Shown: piece by piece, positions 50,301-62,796 of the stretch
Layout: each line of letters opens with the position of its first letter
Numbering within the stretch: position 1 is the stretch's first letter
From: Prunella strophiata
Lineage: Eukaryota > Chordata > Aves > Passeriformes > Prunellidae
DNA length: 64,000 nt
Direction: 5' to 3'
Assembly (NCBI GenBank): GCA_036583965.1
Contig: JAZBQD010000014.1
Span: 50,039,626-50,103,625 of the forward strand
Notes under the pieces: model-generated
Database searches by the model: none
What the model saw: only the letters and a program-made list of their open reading frames with translations
Told to the model about the DNA's origin: nothing
Made by a program: the position numbers and the translations under genes

Positions 50301-52779
50301 ATCAATGAAAGATATAGAAGTGGATTCTGTGACCTTCCTTTCAATTAAAGAAGCTAAAATAAGTAAATTAAAATTGTGGAAGAAACAATCCATTTATTAT
50401 CAGATGTGATTTTGCACAGTTTTACCGCTGTTTAACGTTCTCAGAAGCAGAACCTGTATGGTGAAACTCTATCCAATAATCTATTTAACTGTATTCTTTT
50501 CATATTTGACAAGCATCGAGCATCTCTTTTTTTAATTACATGAAGCTTCTTTTCTAAAAATTTTATTATTATGCCATTTTTGCAGTTTGTCTTCATCTCT
50601 CTGACTTCTTTGCAGCAATTTTGTCTGGTGTCCCACTTCTTATCCATTAGCCATGCACAGATTCTCTTTCAGCCACCCTGTATAAACATTGCTATTACCT
50701 ATACCATTTAAGTTTGTTCTACAATTCCTAATTCTTTTCCAGTGAAGACATGTATCTTAATCTACAAATAAGCTACTTGCCTGATAGCCTGTCTTTGTTA
50801 ATAATTACTGCCAACTGACAAGGCAAGTAGATTAAAAGAGGGCAAATATGCAGTGAGAATTTCCTAGTGTAATCCTCCCAATTTCATCAATAGACTTAGT
50901 GAGCCTAAAGTGGTGTCACTGTGTTTAAGAAGTGTTTGTGAATTTCTCCTTCACAGACTTTAAAATAATTTCCAAACCTGTGTAATCCTCTGATATTCAT
51001 AGCTTCCCACTTCTGCAGTCAGTAATACCAGTGTACATAGCTGAGCTCTCATGAGACACAATTGACTTGAAACAGGAGCCTCTATGTTCCTCAAAGAGAA
51101 GATTATCACAGTTTTCAGTGATTGCTCATCCTTGCTGCTATTCCAAGAGTTCCTGTGTACTTCCTTGGCCTAAGAACCATGCATTGAATCTTCCCCATTT
51201 AAATTGGAATTTTAATTCCAACAAAGCCTTTATCTCCATGACTATACTGCATTGCCATTATCCACTTATACCAGATGAATGGTATTTATGGCTATTAATG
51301 AATAGACTAAAATCTATCCTCTTTGCTTTCAAATTAGATTTTAGGAGGAAAATATTGAATGGACCATGTATTCCAGGACCAAATCAAGTTGTTAATCTAA
51401 ATGCATAGTTCATAATGTCTACCCATACTGCACATGCAGAACATCAGTGTCCTATTTGTAGATCTCACTAATGCTAACATTACTTCATGTGTCCCAGTTC
51501 CCATAAATAAGGCATTCTGGTGTCAGAATCTCATAAATGCCAGCTCCACTGCAGGTGCAACTCACAAGTTCAGGCTGAACGGAGGCAAAACCACAAGGAA
51601 GTTGTCCTTTTTTCCTCTTGAGTCTGGCAGCTGGTATGTCTTGACACTGCTGTGGCACAAAGGACATAAAGGGTAAAATTACAGTATCCTGGGTATAAAT
51701 GTCAGTCCCAGATTATGCCTGAGCTTGTATCCTGTGTAGCAAAGCAGCACGTGGAGTGCAGCATCCCCAGACTCATGGAGCACTGTCCTTAGAAAACCCT
51801 TTTTTACCAAGGCTTAGGAGAGGGATCCCTGGTGGATACTTGGAGCTTGTTGCCTCAGCATCTCTGACAGAAATTTCCCCAATAGAATTCAGAAGTTTAA
51901 GGTCCCATTTCCTCTTCATTGGCTGGTTTTTTTCTGGCACAGAGTGTCTAATCAACAGGGTCTCCCTCACAGAAAATTCTTTCTGTTAATCATTAAAGCT
52001 AATAATTTTTCACCTTTAGATATGCATAAACATATTGAGGATTAGAATGTCTCCTTCACAGCACTAAATCAAAAGAAACTCAACTGAGGCCAGTAGGTAC
52101 AAAAGGAATATCTGACTCATGTCAGAAGGAAGAAAATCTGGTTATTTATACTTTTTAGACAGGAAAAAGTATCTACAAGATTGTATTACTCCTAGCACTA
52201 TGCTTTAACCAGAGATCATGTTCTCTCTTTGCCCTTGTGACTGAACATGAGACAGGGTCAGTCACAAATCAGTCTGTCCTGCTACCCGTGAATAGCAGCG
52301 GAGCATTTGCCACCATTATTTCTGATTTCATGGGCCTTGGGCACTGGGGCACATACTGTTTCAAAAGAATATAAAAAGAAACAAGTCTTACAGCCTCAGA
52401 CAGAAACATTTGACTTTGAAGGAGGGTAGTAAAAGGGGGGGGGAAAGCATTTAATGATATTTTGTATGTCTCCTTAATCGGCATACAAAGATAACCATAA
52501 AACTGTTTAAAGTGTGATCCCAAAACCAAGTTTCCCTGTTCTGTGAATAAATCAACAATTTATAGAAACATGTTCAATCACTTCCTGGAAACAAAAAAGA
52601 ATATTTAGTATTTTTTGCTTCATAAAGCAGCACCTCATCCAATAAAATTCTAACTATGTTAGGCACTGGCTGTAGACATCAGTCAGTGTCACAGGAGTCA
52701 TGCAGACTGTCAGGCTGATCAAGCTCAATCAGTATCATAGATTTACACATAAAACCACAAACCTGACATCAGTTTTGCC

Positions 52780-52802
52780 TTTTTTTTTTTTTTTTTTTTT
52801 TT
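52780..52802 (-). repeat. T23 homopolymer
   Basis: Twenty-three T residues, which would be a poly-A on the minus strand. I did not recognise a retroposed transcript on the minus-strand 5' side. Confidence 0.93.
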
Positions 52803-54715
52803 GTGAAGATGTTCTTCCCATCTTCATTTAAATTAAATGCAAGGAATTAAAATACATTATTTAAACAGAAGTACCTGCTGTCATATATCATCAGCAAAAG
52901 GGATGTTGATTTGTTAGCTTTAATTAAAATAAAACTAAAAAAATAAAATAATTTCTTTCCAGCTGGTCTCTATACTGTTAGCTGTTTAACCTGGCAGTTT
53001 ACACAGCAATAGAATGCATGGTTGTGTTTCTCAGGGCAATTTACACAGCTCAAAGGAACAATTGCTGCATGGCTCGACCTCACACTCACACAGCACTTTC
53101 CTCCATCACTCATGCTAGCTATGAATCTTCAGTCATTTCCCAGATGAAATTTGCTTTTCTTCTCTAGTTTTGCCACATATTTAAAGTGCAAAGAGACAAG
53201 ACCAAAACCACTGAGAGTCCCTGCAGATGCAAGAAGGTTCATGGCTCTGAGTGTGCTGTGGAAGGGGCTGTAGACACACAGCTGGCAAATAACAGAGGAA
53301 AGAAGGTGTATCAACTCCTGACACCTCCTGGAGTCTTTAAAAACTTTCTGTAAGATTTACTGGGTCTATAAGTGTGTAATGCACCAAAGTGAATCTTGCC
53401 CTTTTTTTTTTTCTTATTTGTTGAAACTATCACTCCTTGTTCATCAGAACTCCCTGTGAAATTTAAAAAGTAGTGGAAGCTCTCATTCCCAGGCCCTGCT
53501 TAGTTTGCATGTGACTGCTCAACAGATTTTGGGAAGTAACAATTAGGAGGACAATGGATAAAGGAGGAAACTGGAGACATTAACTAACAGCTGTGAATCA
53601 CAACTTACACAGCTTTCTTTTCCATAATTAATTGAAGGAGCAGGCACAATGCACATTGACTTGGAAATGTGGTCCAAAGACACCTTTGGTGCATGTAAAT
53701 CCTTTTCCCCTGCCCTTACTTACCTGTGAGATTTGATCTTTGTCAGGAGTGAAAGTTGTGAATTGTTACAAGGGATAGTTTGGTATTTTTTGGCAGGGAG
53801 GGAGAAGGGGAAGAGAAAAATGTTATAGGACAATCACATCACATGGAGGAGGTAGCAGTCTGGTGAAGTTAATAAAACATGGGTTTCTGGTAGGTAGCAG
53901 AAAGTCACTGTAAGACACACAAACATGTAAACTTGCAAATAGCAATGACGATTTAACATCCTGTAACCAGTACTACATTTCTGCATGAAAGATTAAAAAA
54001 AAAAAAAAAAGAATGTTATGAAACTGTTTCATTAAATTATTTATTGCACAGTATGAGCAGAATTCTGTGGCATTTTCTCAAGGAAGAAATCTATATACGT
54101 GTTCAACAGGCTCAAGGGCAAATATTTTTTAGATAAGTTGTACTGTACTTCTCTAGAACTGTAATGAGGTTGGTTAATATGATGGCTCTTAAAATGATGA
54201 TCTCAAAAAACATGTATCTGCAATTTACATGTTTTAGTATCATTAGAGGGCATAGTCATCTATTTGCCTGTATCACTCTGTTGCTAGAATTGCCCTAGGA
54301 CTGGCATAAAAAGAATAACAGTGAAGGTTATTCAGTAGTCAGAGTAAGTTCATGAGCATTTATGCACTTAGATATTTCTCTCTAGAAAAAAAAATAACAT
54401 CATTTAAAAGTAAATAGTATCTAACCTTCTCTCTCCATCAAATTTATGGACATACAAGTAATACTTTATCTATAATTATGCCAGTGATAGAACATGATGA
54501 CATGATAGTTTAGAATATTTTATTCATCATCTTTAACATTTATCTTGTATCAGCAGTACAACATTACAGAAAACAAGTGAAGTCATGACCAGACTGAAGC
54601 AAAAGTTTAACTGTCATTGACATCCTGGATATCTAGAATGGTTCTTTCAAAGAACATGACAAAACAGGATTTCTTTATGGGAGAGTTGTATTAATTTCAA
54701 AAGAGGAGGAATGGT

Positions 54716-55052
54716 GGAAGAAGGAAGGAAGGAAGGAAGGAAGGAAGAGGAAGGAAGGAAGGAAGGAAGGACAGGAAGGAAGGAAGGAAGGAAGGAAGGA
54801 AGGAAGGAAGGAAGGAAGGAAGGAAGGAAGAGGAAGGAAGGAAGGAAGGAAGGAAGGAAGGAAGGACAGGAAGGAAGGAAGGAAGGGAAGGAAGGAAGGA
54901 AGGAAGGAAGGAAGGAAGGAAGGAAGGAAGGAAGGAAGGAAGGAAGGTAAGGAAGGAAGGAAGGAAGGAAGGAGGAAGGAAGGAAGGAAGGAAGGAAGGA
55001 AGGAAGGAAGGAAGGAAGGAAGGAAGGAAGGAAGGAAGGAAGGAAGGAAGGA
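54716..55052 (+). repeat. (GGAA)n array 229 bp before PTPRZ1 exon 2
   Basis: About 337 bp of GGAA/GAAG tetranucleotides with a few interruptions (AGAGG, GGACAGG, GGGAAGG, GGTAAGG, GGAGGAAGG). The interruption pair AGAGG...GGACAGG occurs twice about 85 bp apart, implying block duplication within the array. The + strand is nearly pure purine. GGAA is the ETS-family core. The array also gives stop-free frames with Lys/Glu/Gly/Arg repeats; these are not genes. It ends 229 bases upstream of exon 2, close to the splice acceptor. Confidence 0.97.
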
Positions 55053-55281
55053 CTGGATATCTTTTGTTTGCTTTTTTTGTGTCCTTAATACGCTACAATG
55101 TTAATGACATTTAGATTCTTTTAACCAGTGCTTACAATTTGAGGTCCAAGATAAGGACAAAGTAAATTATTCATCATTAATTAAAACAGTGATTATCTTG
55201 TGGGAGGGGGGTGTGTCATCAATGCTTCAAGGTCCTGTTAGGCTTCTGCTTTTAATATTGTAAATTATTACTATTTTGCAG

Positions 55282-55347
55282 ATTTGGTGTACGGATACTA
55301 CAGACAACAGAGGAAATTGATTGAAGAGATTGATTGGTCATATACAG
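55282..55347 (+). CDS. PTPRZ1: PTPRZ1 exon 2: lead-in to the carbonic-anhydrase-like domain
   Basis: This 66-base exon is flanked by TTTTGCAG and GTGAGC splice signals. It is phase 1 at both ends, so it would be symmetrical if skipped. Joined to exon 1, it completes Asp20 and encodes 21 more full codons including GYYRQQRKL and EEIDWSYTG. These match vertebrate PTPRZ1 closely; human has the same GYYRQQRKL and WSYTG words. WSYTG is the start of the extracellular alpha-carbonic-anhydrase-like domain, which in PTPRZ1 is catalytically inactive and binds contactin-1. Signal-peptide cleavage probably occurs around the exon junction, before GYYRQQ. The residues just before GYY (LVY) differ from the human WAN, a typical fast-evolving cleavage region. 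The upstream polypyrimidine tract is weak and AT-rich. Confidence 0.95.
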
Positions 55348-58040
55348 GTGAGCAAAACTGTCTATTGAATAACTTACTTCACTTTGATATTATGTCTTCA
55401 TTGTTACAATTTTAAGAGCTTCACGTCTCTGTATACCACTTACCATATGCCTAAACAATTGCTAAAGTGTAGGAAATGGAATCTGAAAAATACAGGAACT
55501 TTACAATAGGAGAGTATTTTCATCTATTTAGATTAGTATTTTATTCTACTTAGTAATAGATTACATGTGTCACTTTTGGAAAGAGAAAGTCCTCATCCTT
55601 AAAACCTCAGCCTGAGGCCTGGCTTATTTGATGAAGGCTGGGCCAGTAAATTTTCAGGTGCTTGTTAATCATCTCAACATTATTGTTCTAGCAAATCTGG
55701 AAAGCAGTCAGGAAGTCTGAAACAAGGCACAGCACATTTTGTGAGAAAGAACCTATCCATACTACTGCATATGAACTTCTGCCCTGTGCTTGTGAGCACT
55801 TGAGCATCCTTGCCAAGTCCCACCCTGACTCTCCTCATTTGCATGACTGAGAAAGATATACCCTGAAATTCTTCATGACCATTGCCTCATTAAAGAAGAA
55901 CAATGGAAATTTCACAATTAGCCTCTTATATTGTTGTGTATAAGTGAAGTGATTTCAGTAATACTAAAAGGTAATTTTGTCCTAGGTGTTCTGCCCAACA
56001 TGTAGGAAGTGAGTTGTTATGGATGTGCGCTAGGCTCTTGCATTTTAATAGCTTAAGTTACTGTTTCAAAAATACCAAACTGTGAAAAATAAGGACCGTC
56101 AAATTTCAGTTTTTCATAAATTTGATTCAAAATATGTTCCTCTAGTTAACTGAAAATTACACCATTCTTTTTATTTCTCTCACTCTCTTTCTCATTTTCA
56201 AGACAATTTTTATCTTCTAGTGTAAAACATATCTAACAAGTTTTAAGCCTGGAGAGAATTGAAACAGGCTAGTCATAAACCCTTCAAAATGAGATTTATA
56301 ATGAAAACTCCCACTTACAGAGATTGTAGTGCAAAATTCAAGCATAAGATCAATCAATACAATATTTCATGTTCAAAGTTGATCCATTTTTTAATATTGT
56401 AGTTAGATGACTGCAGGGGTAAACCTCCTGGATTCCTGGTGACCAGAGGACAATCTTTAAAGAATAGCAAATGGGGTTTGTTTAGGATATCAGAGGGTAT
56501 AGCTTTTCCCTAGGCTGCACAGAGCACTCATGCACTGTGCAGCTGCTGCAGCATCCATAGCTCACCACTGATGAATATTTTGTAATGGAAAAATAGCACA
56601 GAATTGGCATGTCAGCTGATCCATACCTGTTGTTTCTCTCCCTTAACCTGTGAGATACCTGTGTGTAGTCATCTCAATTCATATGCTTTGCTCTAGTGAC
56701 TCCCCAGCTGGCAAAGCCTTTCTCCCCATTCAGCAGGAGCCCTGGCTAGCATCCTGCTGCTCCTGCAGCCCTGCCCCAGCTGCATCCTGCCCTGCTCCTG
56801 CTGCCTCACCGGGCCCCCTGCTGCACAGGCTCCCAGCATTCCTAAACAGCTGACTGCATGTGAGGTCAGAAATGGGTATTCAAAGCTTTTGGGGAAGGCT
56901 GCATGTAAATCAGACACTCAGAGCTTAGGGCTAGCTCAGAGTATTTTGCAAGCTGAGTATTATGGGATGCTTTGCTGAAATACCAGGTAGCTGGTTCATG
57001 GTGTAAAGTGGAATACACAAACCCAGCTTTCACTAATAAAAAGACAGCCTTCCTGATTGTGAAAAAAAATTACAGATTTTAACATTGTGCTTTGGAGGCA
57101 CAGAGGGCTAGAGACTGAAGCATATGGGTTTTGATGTCCTTCATTTATAGTAACTTTAATTATTTTATTCCTGAGGCAAGCAATATCAGGTACTGTATGT
57201 ATAAGCACTGTACCTAGCACAGGCTTGTGGTTGTGAGGCAAAGACCAGCATGCACACTTCTGAATGGATGAATGCTTGTGCCAGTACATTTTTTTCCTCA
57301 GACACCAGTTATATTCTACTGTCTTATGACCTTCTCACTAATAGACTGAAAGTGAAAAATTTCATTGAAAGTGAAAAATCAGACTCAATATGCCTATGAA
57401 GTGTTTTGAATGGGCCTGGGGATCCTGAAACCATAGAGTCTAATCCACCACTGTGTAAGAGAAATCCAACTGGCTTGGTAAATTAATCAGAGTCTGAGCA
57501 ATGTAGTTCTCTGTATCAAATAAGAAATTTCAGATACACTAGCCACAGTGGGTCAATATACTCCTTTACTGGGATGGTGCTGTGAGGTGAAAGTAAAATG
57601 GAGCTAGAGAGTTTTACCTGCTAAAATCATCCAGTTTCTGAAGGTGAAGTTTCATAATAAAGCAATTTCACATGCTGGAAATTATTGTGAGTCATCATCA
57701 GGTTTTGATTCTTGGATAAGTGTATAATGAAGTCATAAATGCTACTGGAAACATTTTGTAATACTTCTAAGAGCTCTGTTTTAAGCCATGAACAAAACCT
57801 GCATTTGCAAGCACTAATTTACTCTTTTGTCTCCTGACTTTGCATGTATTTGCATAAACAAATACCATGTTAAAGAACTGGAAGGTGGAAGTTCTTCTTA
57901 CAGATGCAGCCAATGTTTTCTGGAAAAAGGGATGCTGAAGCTAGCCTATTTGTAAAAATTACTTTATTTTAACAACCTTTGATTATATTTGTCATTAAAG
58001 CAGTCATAGAAATTTTTAAAAATATCATGAATATTTTCAA

Positions 58041-58120
58041 ATGGTGTCATGCCATTGGTGTCATACCAAAATGGTGTCACACCAAAAATGGTGTCATACC
58101 TAAATGGTGTCATATCAAAA
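58041..58120 (+). repeat. Five-unit 14-17-bp minisatellite with palindromic core
   Basis: Five units start at 58041, 58055, 58071, 58088 and 58104, each near ATGGTGTCATACCAAA. The third unit contains TGGTGTCACACCA, a perfect 6-bp inverted repeat around one base; the others are imperfect versions. Both tandem and inverted symmetry are therefore present. Confidence 0.85.
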
Positions 58121-58949
58121 ATCCAACCATTTTTTTGTTGCAGAAAAACCCTGGTGTACTGTGAAAATTCAATTTCCTTAACTCAGTTACATACTAATTG
58201 ATAAACAAAGGTCATTTAGACAATATTTAACTGTACCACTAAGTTTAGTCATTCACATATTACTTCAAAGCATAAAGCAAGTAATATGAGCTTCAGTTAA
58301 TTTCTGTCATAGAGGTGAAAGATTAATTTTTATTTGATGCTTTGCTTATCTGAATTATTTTTGACAGAAGGAATGATACAATGTGTTTTTCTGGTTCTGA
58401 TGTTTGGAGGTTTTTTTTAACATGGCTGGTTGATAGTAGTCCATCAAAGGTCCAAGTCTAAAAGTTCACATGTAGAACTGGCAAGTGATATCACAAAAAA
58501 GATTTGTGGGTTTGTTTTTTTTTTTTGTCCCCAGTGAAATGTCTTTCTGTTGGGTTTCACTCTTGGGATTTTGGTTCTTGTTCACAACAAACAAGCTATG
58601 TGCTTCAGCGGGAAAAGCCACAGCTGAAATTTGTTAAAAACAAGAGATTCTAAACAGTCTTCAAGGAATTAGAAAAGCCAAGGATTTCAAACATTTTTAA
58701 AAATTGAATGTTCTATGTAAATAAATACCACAATCAGATCAATGTTCTTTATCTCACTGTTCTGCCTGTGCTGCCATTTATTATGTGATACGCTGTTGCA
58801 CATTTGCTTTACAAATATTGGCAACTCTGATCTTGAGGACAGGGTAATTTTGGTATAAACTGATTTGTCTCCAGGTATTCAAAAAACATTTTTATTATTT
58901 GCAAGCAGAATCTGAATCATATTTCCTTTTTCTCTGGGGAAAAGCATCA

Positions 58950-59525
58950 TGAATCATAGAATCACGGTATCATTTAGTTTGAAGGGGCCCTTGGAGATCA
59001 TGTGGTTCCAGCCTCAGCTCAAAGTGGAATGATCTTCAAAGCTGAAACAGGAAAAGTATGGAAAATCTCCAAAGAAGGAGGTGCTGCAGTTTGGTCAATA
59101 TGTTTGTTGTTTGGAAAATATTTCTTTTCTTTTACTCAATATGTCTTATTGCAGCTTGTGGCCATTGCTTCTCACCCTTTCCTTGTGCACTGCTCTGTGG
59201 ATTACCTTTACAGAGCAGTAGACTTCAGCTAAGTTCCCTCTCAGCTTAAGCTTCAGCAAACTCAAGTTGCCCAGCCTCTCCTCACACATTATGTGCTCCA
59301 GCCCCCAGAGCACCTCAGCAGCCCTTAGTTTGTAAATGCCCATCTCATACTGGGTTCAGGAGGAAATCAAAACTGGACTTTGCATTTTTGATGTCACCTC
59401 AGTGGTATGCAGCAGACGGAAGAAGTCACTTCCCTCATCCTGCTGGCTCCACTCTTGCTAAGTTAGCCCAGAACAGTATTTGTCTTCCTGACTTCAAAGG
59501 CACACTGCTGACACACATATAGCTC
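58950..59525 (-). mobile_element. CR1 3' fragment, antisense
   Basis: Read on the minus strand, this ends with the CR1 terminal octamers (GAATCATAGAATC on the + strand near 58950) and the 3' UTR words. On the + strand, TTGCCCAGCCTCTCCTCA (59267-59284) and GTGCTCCAGCCC are typical of reverse-complement CR1 3' regions. The upstream end (about 59385-59525) matches the C-terminal reverse-transcriptase coding region. The region 59020-59150 is poorly matched, either a diverged 3' UTR subfamily or decayed sequence. It is an old, inactive copy antisense to PTPRZ1. Confidence 0.8.
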
Positions 59526-62500
59526 ATTCCATCAGGATTATTAATTAAGATACTTCCAGATAATTTTTAATATCTGGTGTTTCTCAGTAGTAATGTATCA
59601 CTATCCTATGGTGCTTCTTCTGGCACTTGCACTAATACTTCTTTCAGTAGCAGTGCCTAAATGTCATGGTTTCTTTGTTTTGCTCCCCTGTTGAACTAAT
59701 TGAACTAATCTTGTTAAACCTGGAATTGTTACCTTTTTGTGTCTGATTCAACAGCCTCCTGGAGATATTCCCCTAGTTTATCATTCCCATTACTGTTGCT
59801 ACACAGATAAAACTTCAGTTGTTGTTTGAAAGGCTGGGTTTGCCACTCCAAGTCTTATAAATGTGCTGTGAATGCTTCAAATTTTCATGCCTGTAGTTTG
59901 GCTCCAAAGTTAAAATGGCCTTTGTTTTCAGTGGTACTGAGAAAATGCAATTTTCTTTCTTGCCCAAACAAGAGCTAATATTTTAATTTCAAATGTTCCA
60001 TCATATTTCAATACTGAGGAGATTTCATTTCAAAGTCACTTCTCATTAAGTTTATGGGAAAACATGTTGTTGCTTATATCAATAAAAATGCATGGGTGTA
60101 TTTTACTTTTCACTCAGCCTAAAAAAGTGAAGGATCTACACTATCTTAGCTGTGGCTCAACAGAATGATTTTAACACTGGTAGCTAGTTGCTTATTCTGT
60201 AAAATGTCTGCTGCTTCTTCTACCCACCAGTTCAGTCCAGGTAAAGTGGAAAATTTGAGTCTTTCCCCTCATCCTCACCCTGTCTCTCTGCTCAGCAGCC
60301 ATCTGCTGGGAGCATGGACAAGGTCAGGCATGCAGGTGCTGCTCCCTGCCCTGCAGCTAAGGTGAAGGAGAGGCTGTGCTGCTGAGTCTGTGTGAGCGTG
60401 GGCACGGTGCTTGCTCCCTGTGAGACAGCTCCAGGAGCAGGGCAAAGGCAGTCAGGAGGGAAGGGCAGGGGTCTGGGTCTGGGCCATCACCTCCCAGGGT
60501 GCAGCATGATAGATGAGACATTTTTGTGAGCCAAATCCTGACAGTCAGCCTGTGTGTGAGAGTGGGATGCACCAGCAGGAACCTGCTGGAAGTGGGATTG
60601 AGGAGCTGCCTGCTGAGCTGACTGCTTTAATGGACAGTTCTGCCAGACCAGACTGAAATGTCTCCAAGAGAGCCCTGGCCAAGAGTTGATGAAACCTTCT
60701 GCTTTCAGTGGCTTGATAAAACTGTGTTCTGGGGAGATGATGCATACCAAATTAAGTTCAATTTCTTTTCCTTGCAAAGTAGCTACCCTGGCAGTATTGG
60801 CATAACGTCATGAGAAGATCTAGGCTTTTTATGACCTCCTGCCAAATACATCATTTTGTGCTTTGTGTTCACCAGGTACAGTCATAACTGATATGCTGTA
60901 TCAGTTGTGGGTAATAAAGAAAAGCCTATGCTCTTGGGCTGTGTGGGTTCCTTTAATAAAGAGTGCAGCATAAGAAATGAAAATAACATACTTTATTAAC
61001 TCATAAAAATAATAGTTCTTCAGGGGTCTTTTCTTTTTTAGGAGACCTTATGCTTCAGAGGCTGTCGTACCTTTTCTTGCATGGTGGCTCATTACATGTA
61101 TTTATAACCCCCAGATCACACAACCACTTTTACTTCCAGTCTTTCATCACTAAATTCACAGGATCACTAATTAAAAGCCTATCATACTGTTACTGGTTTT
61201 GGAAAGCTTATGATTCCACAGCAGAAATTACATAGTTATGCATCTGTTTGCATCAAAGGGACAAGGTGTCCTCAAGTGAAAAGCCACATGCTGGCATTTC
61301 TGGCCATCAAGAAAATCCTTTTAAGATATCTCAGTGTACTGAATCAACAGCACAAAGCACATTATTCAACACAAAGAATATGTCTATTCAGTATATTTAT
61401 GGGTTTTGATTTAATATAAAATGATATGGTTCAGAAGTCTGTTTACAATAACCTTTCTTTTCAATGAAGAGAGCTGATCTTTGAGCAGTAGGAAGCTATT
61501 AGCAGCAAAGTGGAATTTATTTAGCTTTTATTCAATAATATTTCCAGTGTAAACTGAGTGGGAAAGTTTTCAAGGGGTTTTGGGGGAGGAAGTCAGAGAA
61601 TTGGACCCCAAATTAATGGAATTCTCAAAGTTGGGTGCTTGTGTAGAATGGCATGTTGGTGTTCATATTTGTCTCAGCACTGCTAAATTATAGCATTTTT
61701 GTTTCAATTAATATTAAAGTGATTAATTTGCCCGAAGTTTCCTTTGAGGAAACTCAGGATAAGGACTGTTCCTTCCTCCATTTCAGTCCTCTAATGCTAT
61801 AAACAAAGAAAACCATTTTCACAAAGTGCACAGCAACTTCTGAGCATCATCCAGATTTTTCAAATGCAAGGTTGGCTTCTGAAGTACAGAAGTCTAAGTG
61901 TGTGATGTACTAGCATAGTGTGGCACTGCTGTTATGCCAAGGTCTGTTCAGGGGTCAGAAAGATGTAGAAACTTCCCATTAAGTAAATTCATTTGGAAAT
62001 GAAAAGCTTTTTTAGGAGTGCTGTCTTTGGGAATATACCAAAGTCAAATGGAAAAAGCAAATTTTGAATATCTCACAGCAGACTGCAGCCTCTGGGTAAG
62101 CCTCTTTGCCCTTCAAAATGATCATAAAAGTATCCTTATGCACATACTACTGAATGATTTCTCATTTACAAGTGCATTCAATCTATGCTGCAGTAGGAAG
62201 GTTATGTTCTTGGGGACCACTGGCTTACCAAATGCACAGATGATTACTTGGAGGTCATCACCTCCATATCAAAATAATTTGTGGGTTTGTGAGGTTTAGA
62301 GCCCAGCAAATAATTCTCACATTGCTTATGTTTACAGAAAGCTTGCTGTATTTAATTATCTGCTCCATCCAATTTGTTTAGGACTTCCTTACTGACCTTT
62401 TTACTCAAAATTCTGCTGTATTTATCACAGGTTTTGTTTTTTCCTGATGAATTCAAATCCCACTCATTTCAGTATGCACAGTTTGATAGTACCTAATAAA

Positions 62501-62735
62501 TAATTCTGTGGCATTTACTCACAAACTTGAAGCCATTTCTGGTCTTGGTGTATCTCATTAATTCAATAGATATCAAATCCTTCTAGGTAGATTTTCCATG
62601 TAATGTTCTTTAACCCATAAGAATTAAAGCAGTCCCCCCAAAGGGCAGGCTTAGACAAGTCTGTGAGAGAAGGAAGATAAAGGATGGATCCTGAGCAGGA
62701 GGGGACCTGTGGAATGTTATAACTTCTTTACCCAC

Positions 62736-62796
62736 AAAAAAAAAAAACAAAACAAAAAAAAAAAAAAAAAAAACCAAAAAAAAAAAAAAAAAAAAA
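62736..62796 (+). repeat. A-rich low-complexity tract
   Basis: Long A runs are broken by single C or CC, with CAACCCACCACAAC following. No parent retrotransposon was recognised. Confidence 0.9.

Larger units (their letters stand above)
12888..55281 (+). other. PTPRZ1: PTPRZ1 intron 1 (about 42.4 kb, phase 1)
   Basis: The intron runs from the GTGAGT donor at 12888 to the AG at 55280-55281. A very long first intron is typical of this gene. Outside the separately listed elements it is AT-rich single-copy DNA: 13276-21599, 25492-27099, 27291-34318, 34906-43689 and 44061-54715 show only short open frames without support. No other exon with convincing splice sites was recognised. The first 700 bp after exon 1 keep raised CpG density and contain a TAACGTCA CRE-like site (13372-13379). 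GC-richer patches near 31.25-31.45 kb and 40.1-40.2 kb may be old repeats or unrecognised regulatory DNA. Confidence 0.85.

Noticed and set aside
54711..54950. A 79-codon Lys/Glu/Gly/Arg frame
   Set aside because: It is a translation of the GGAA array, with no coding signal.
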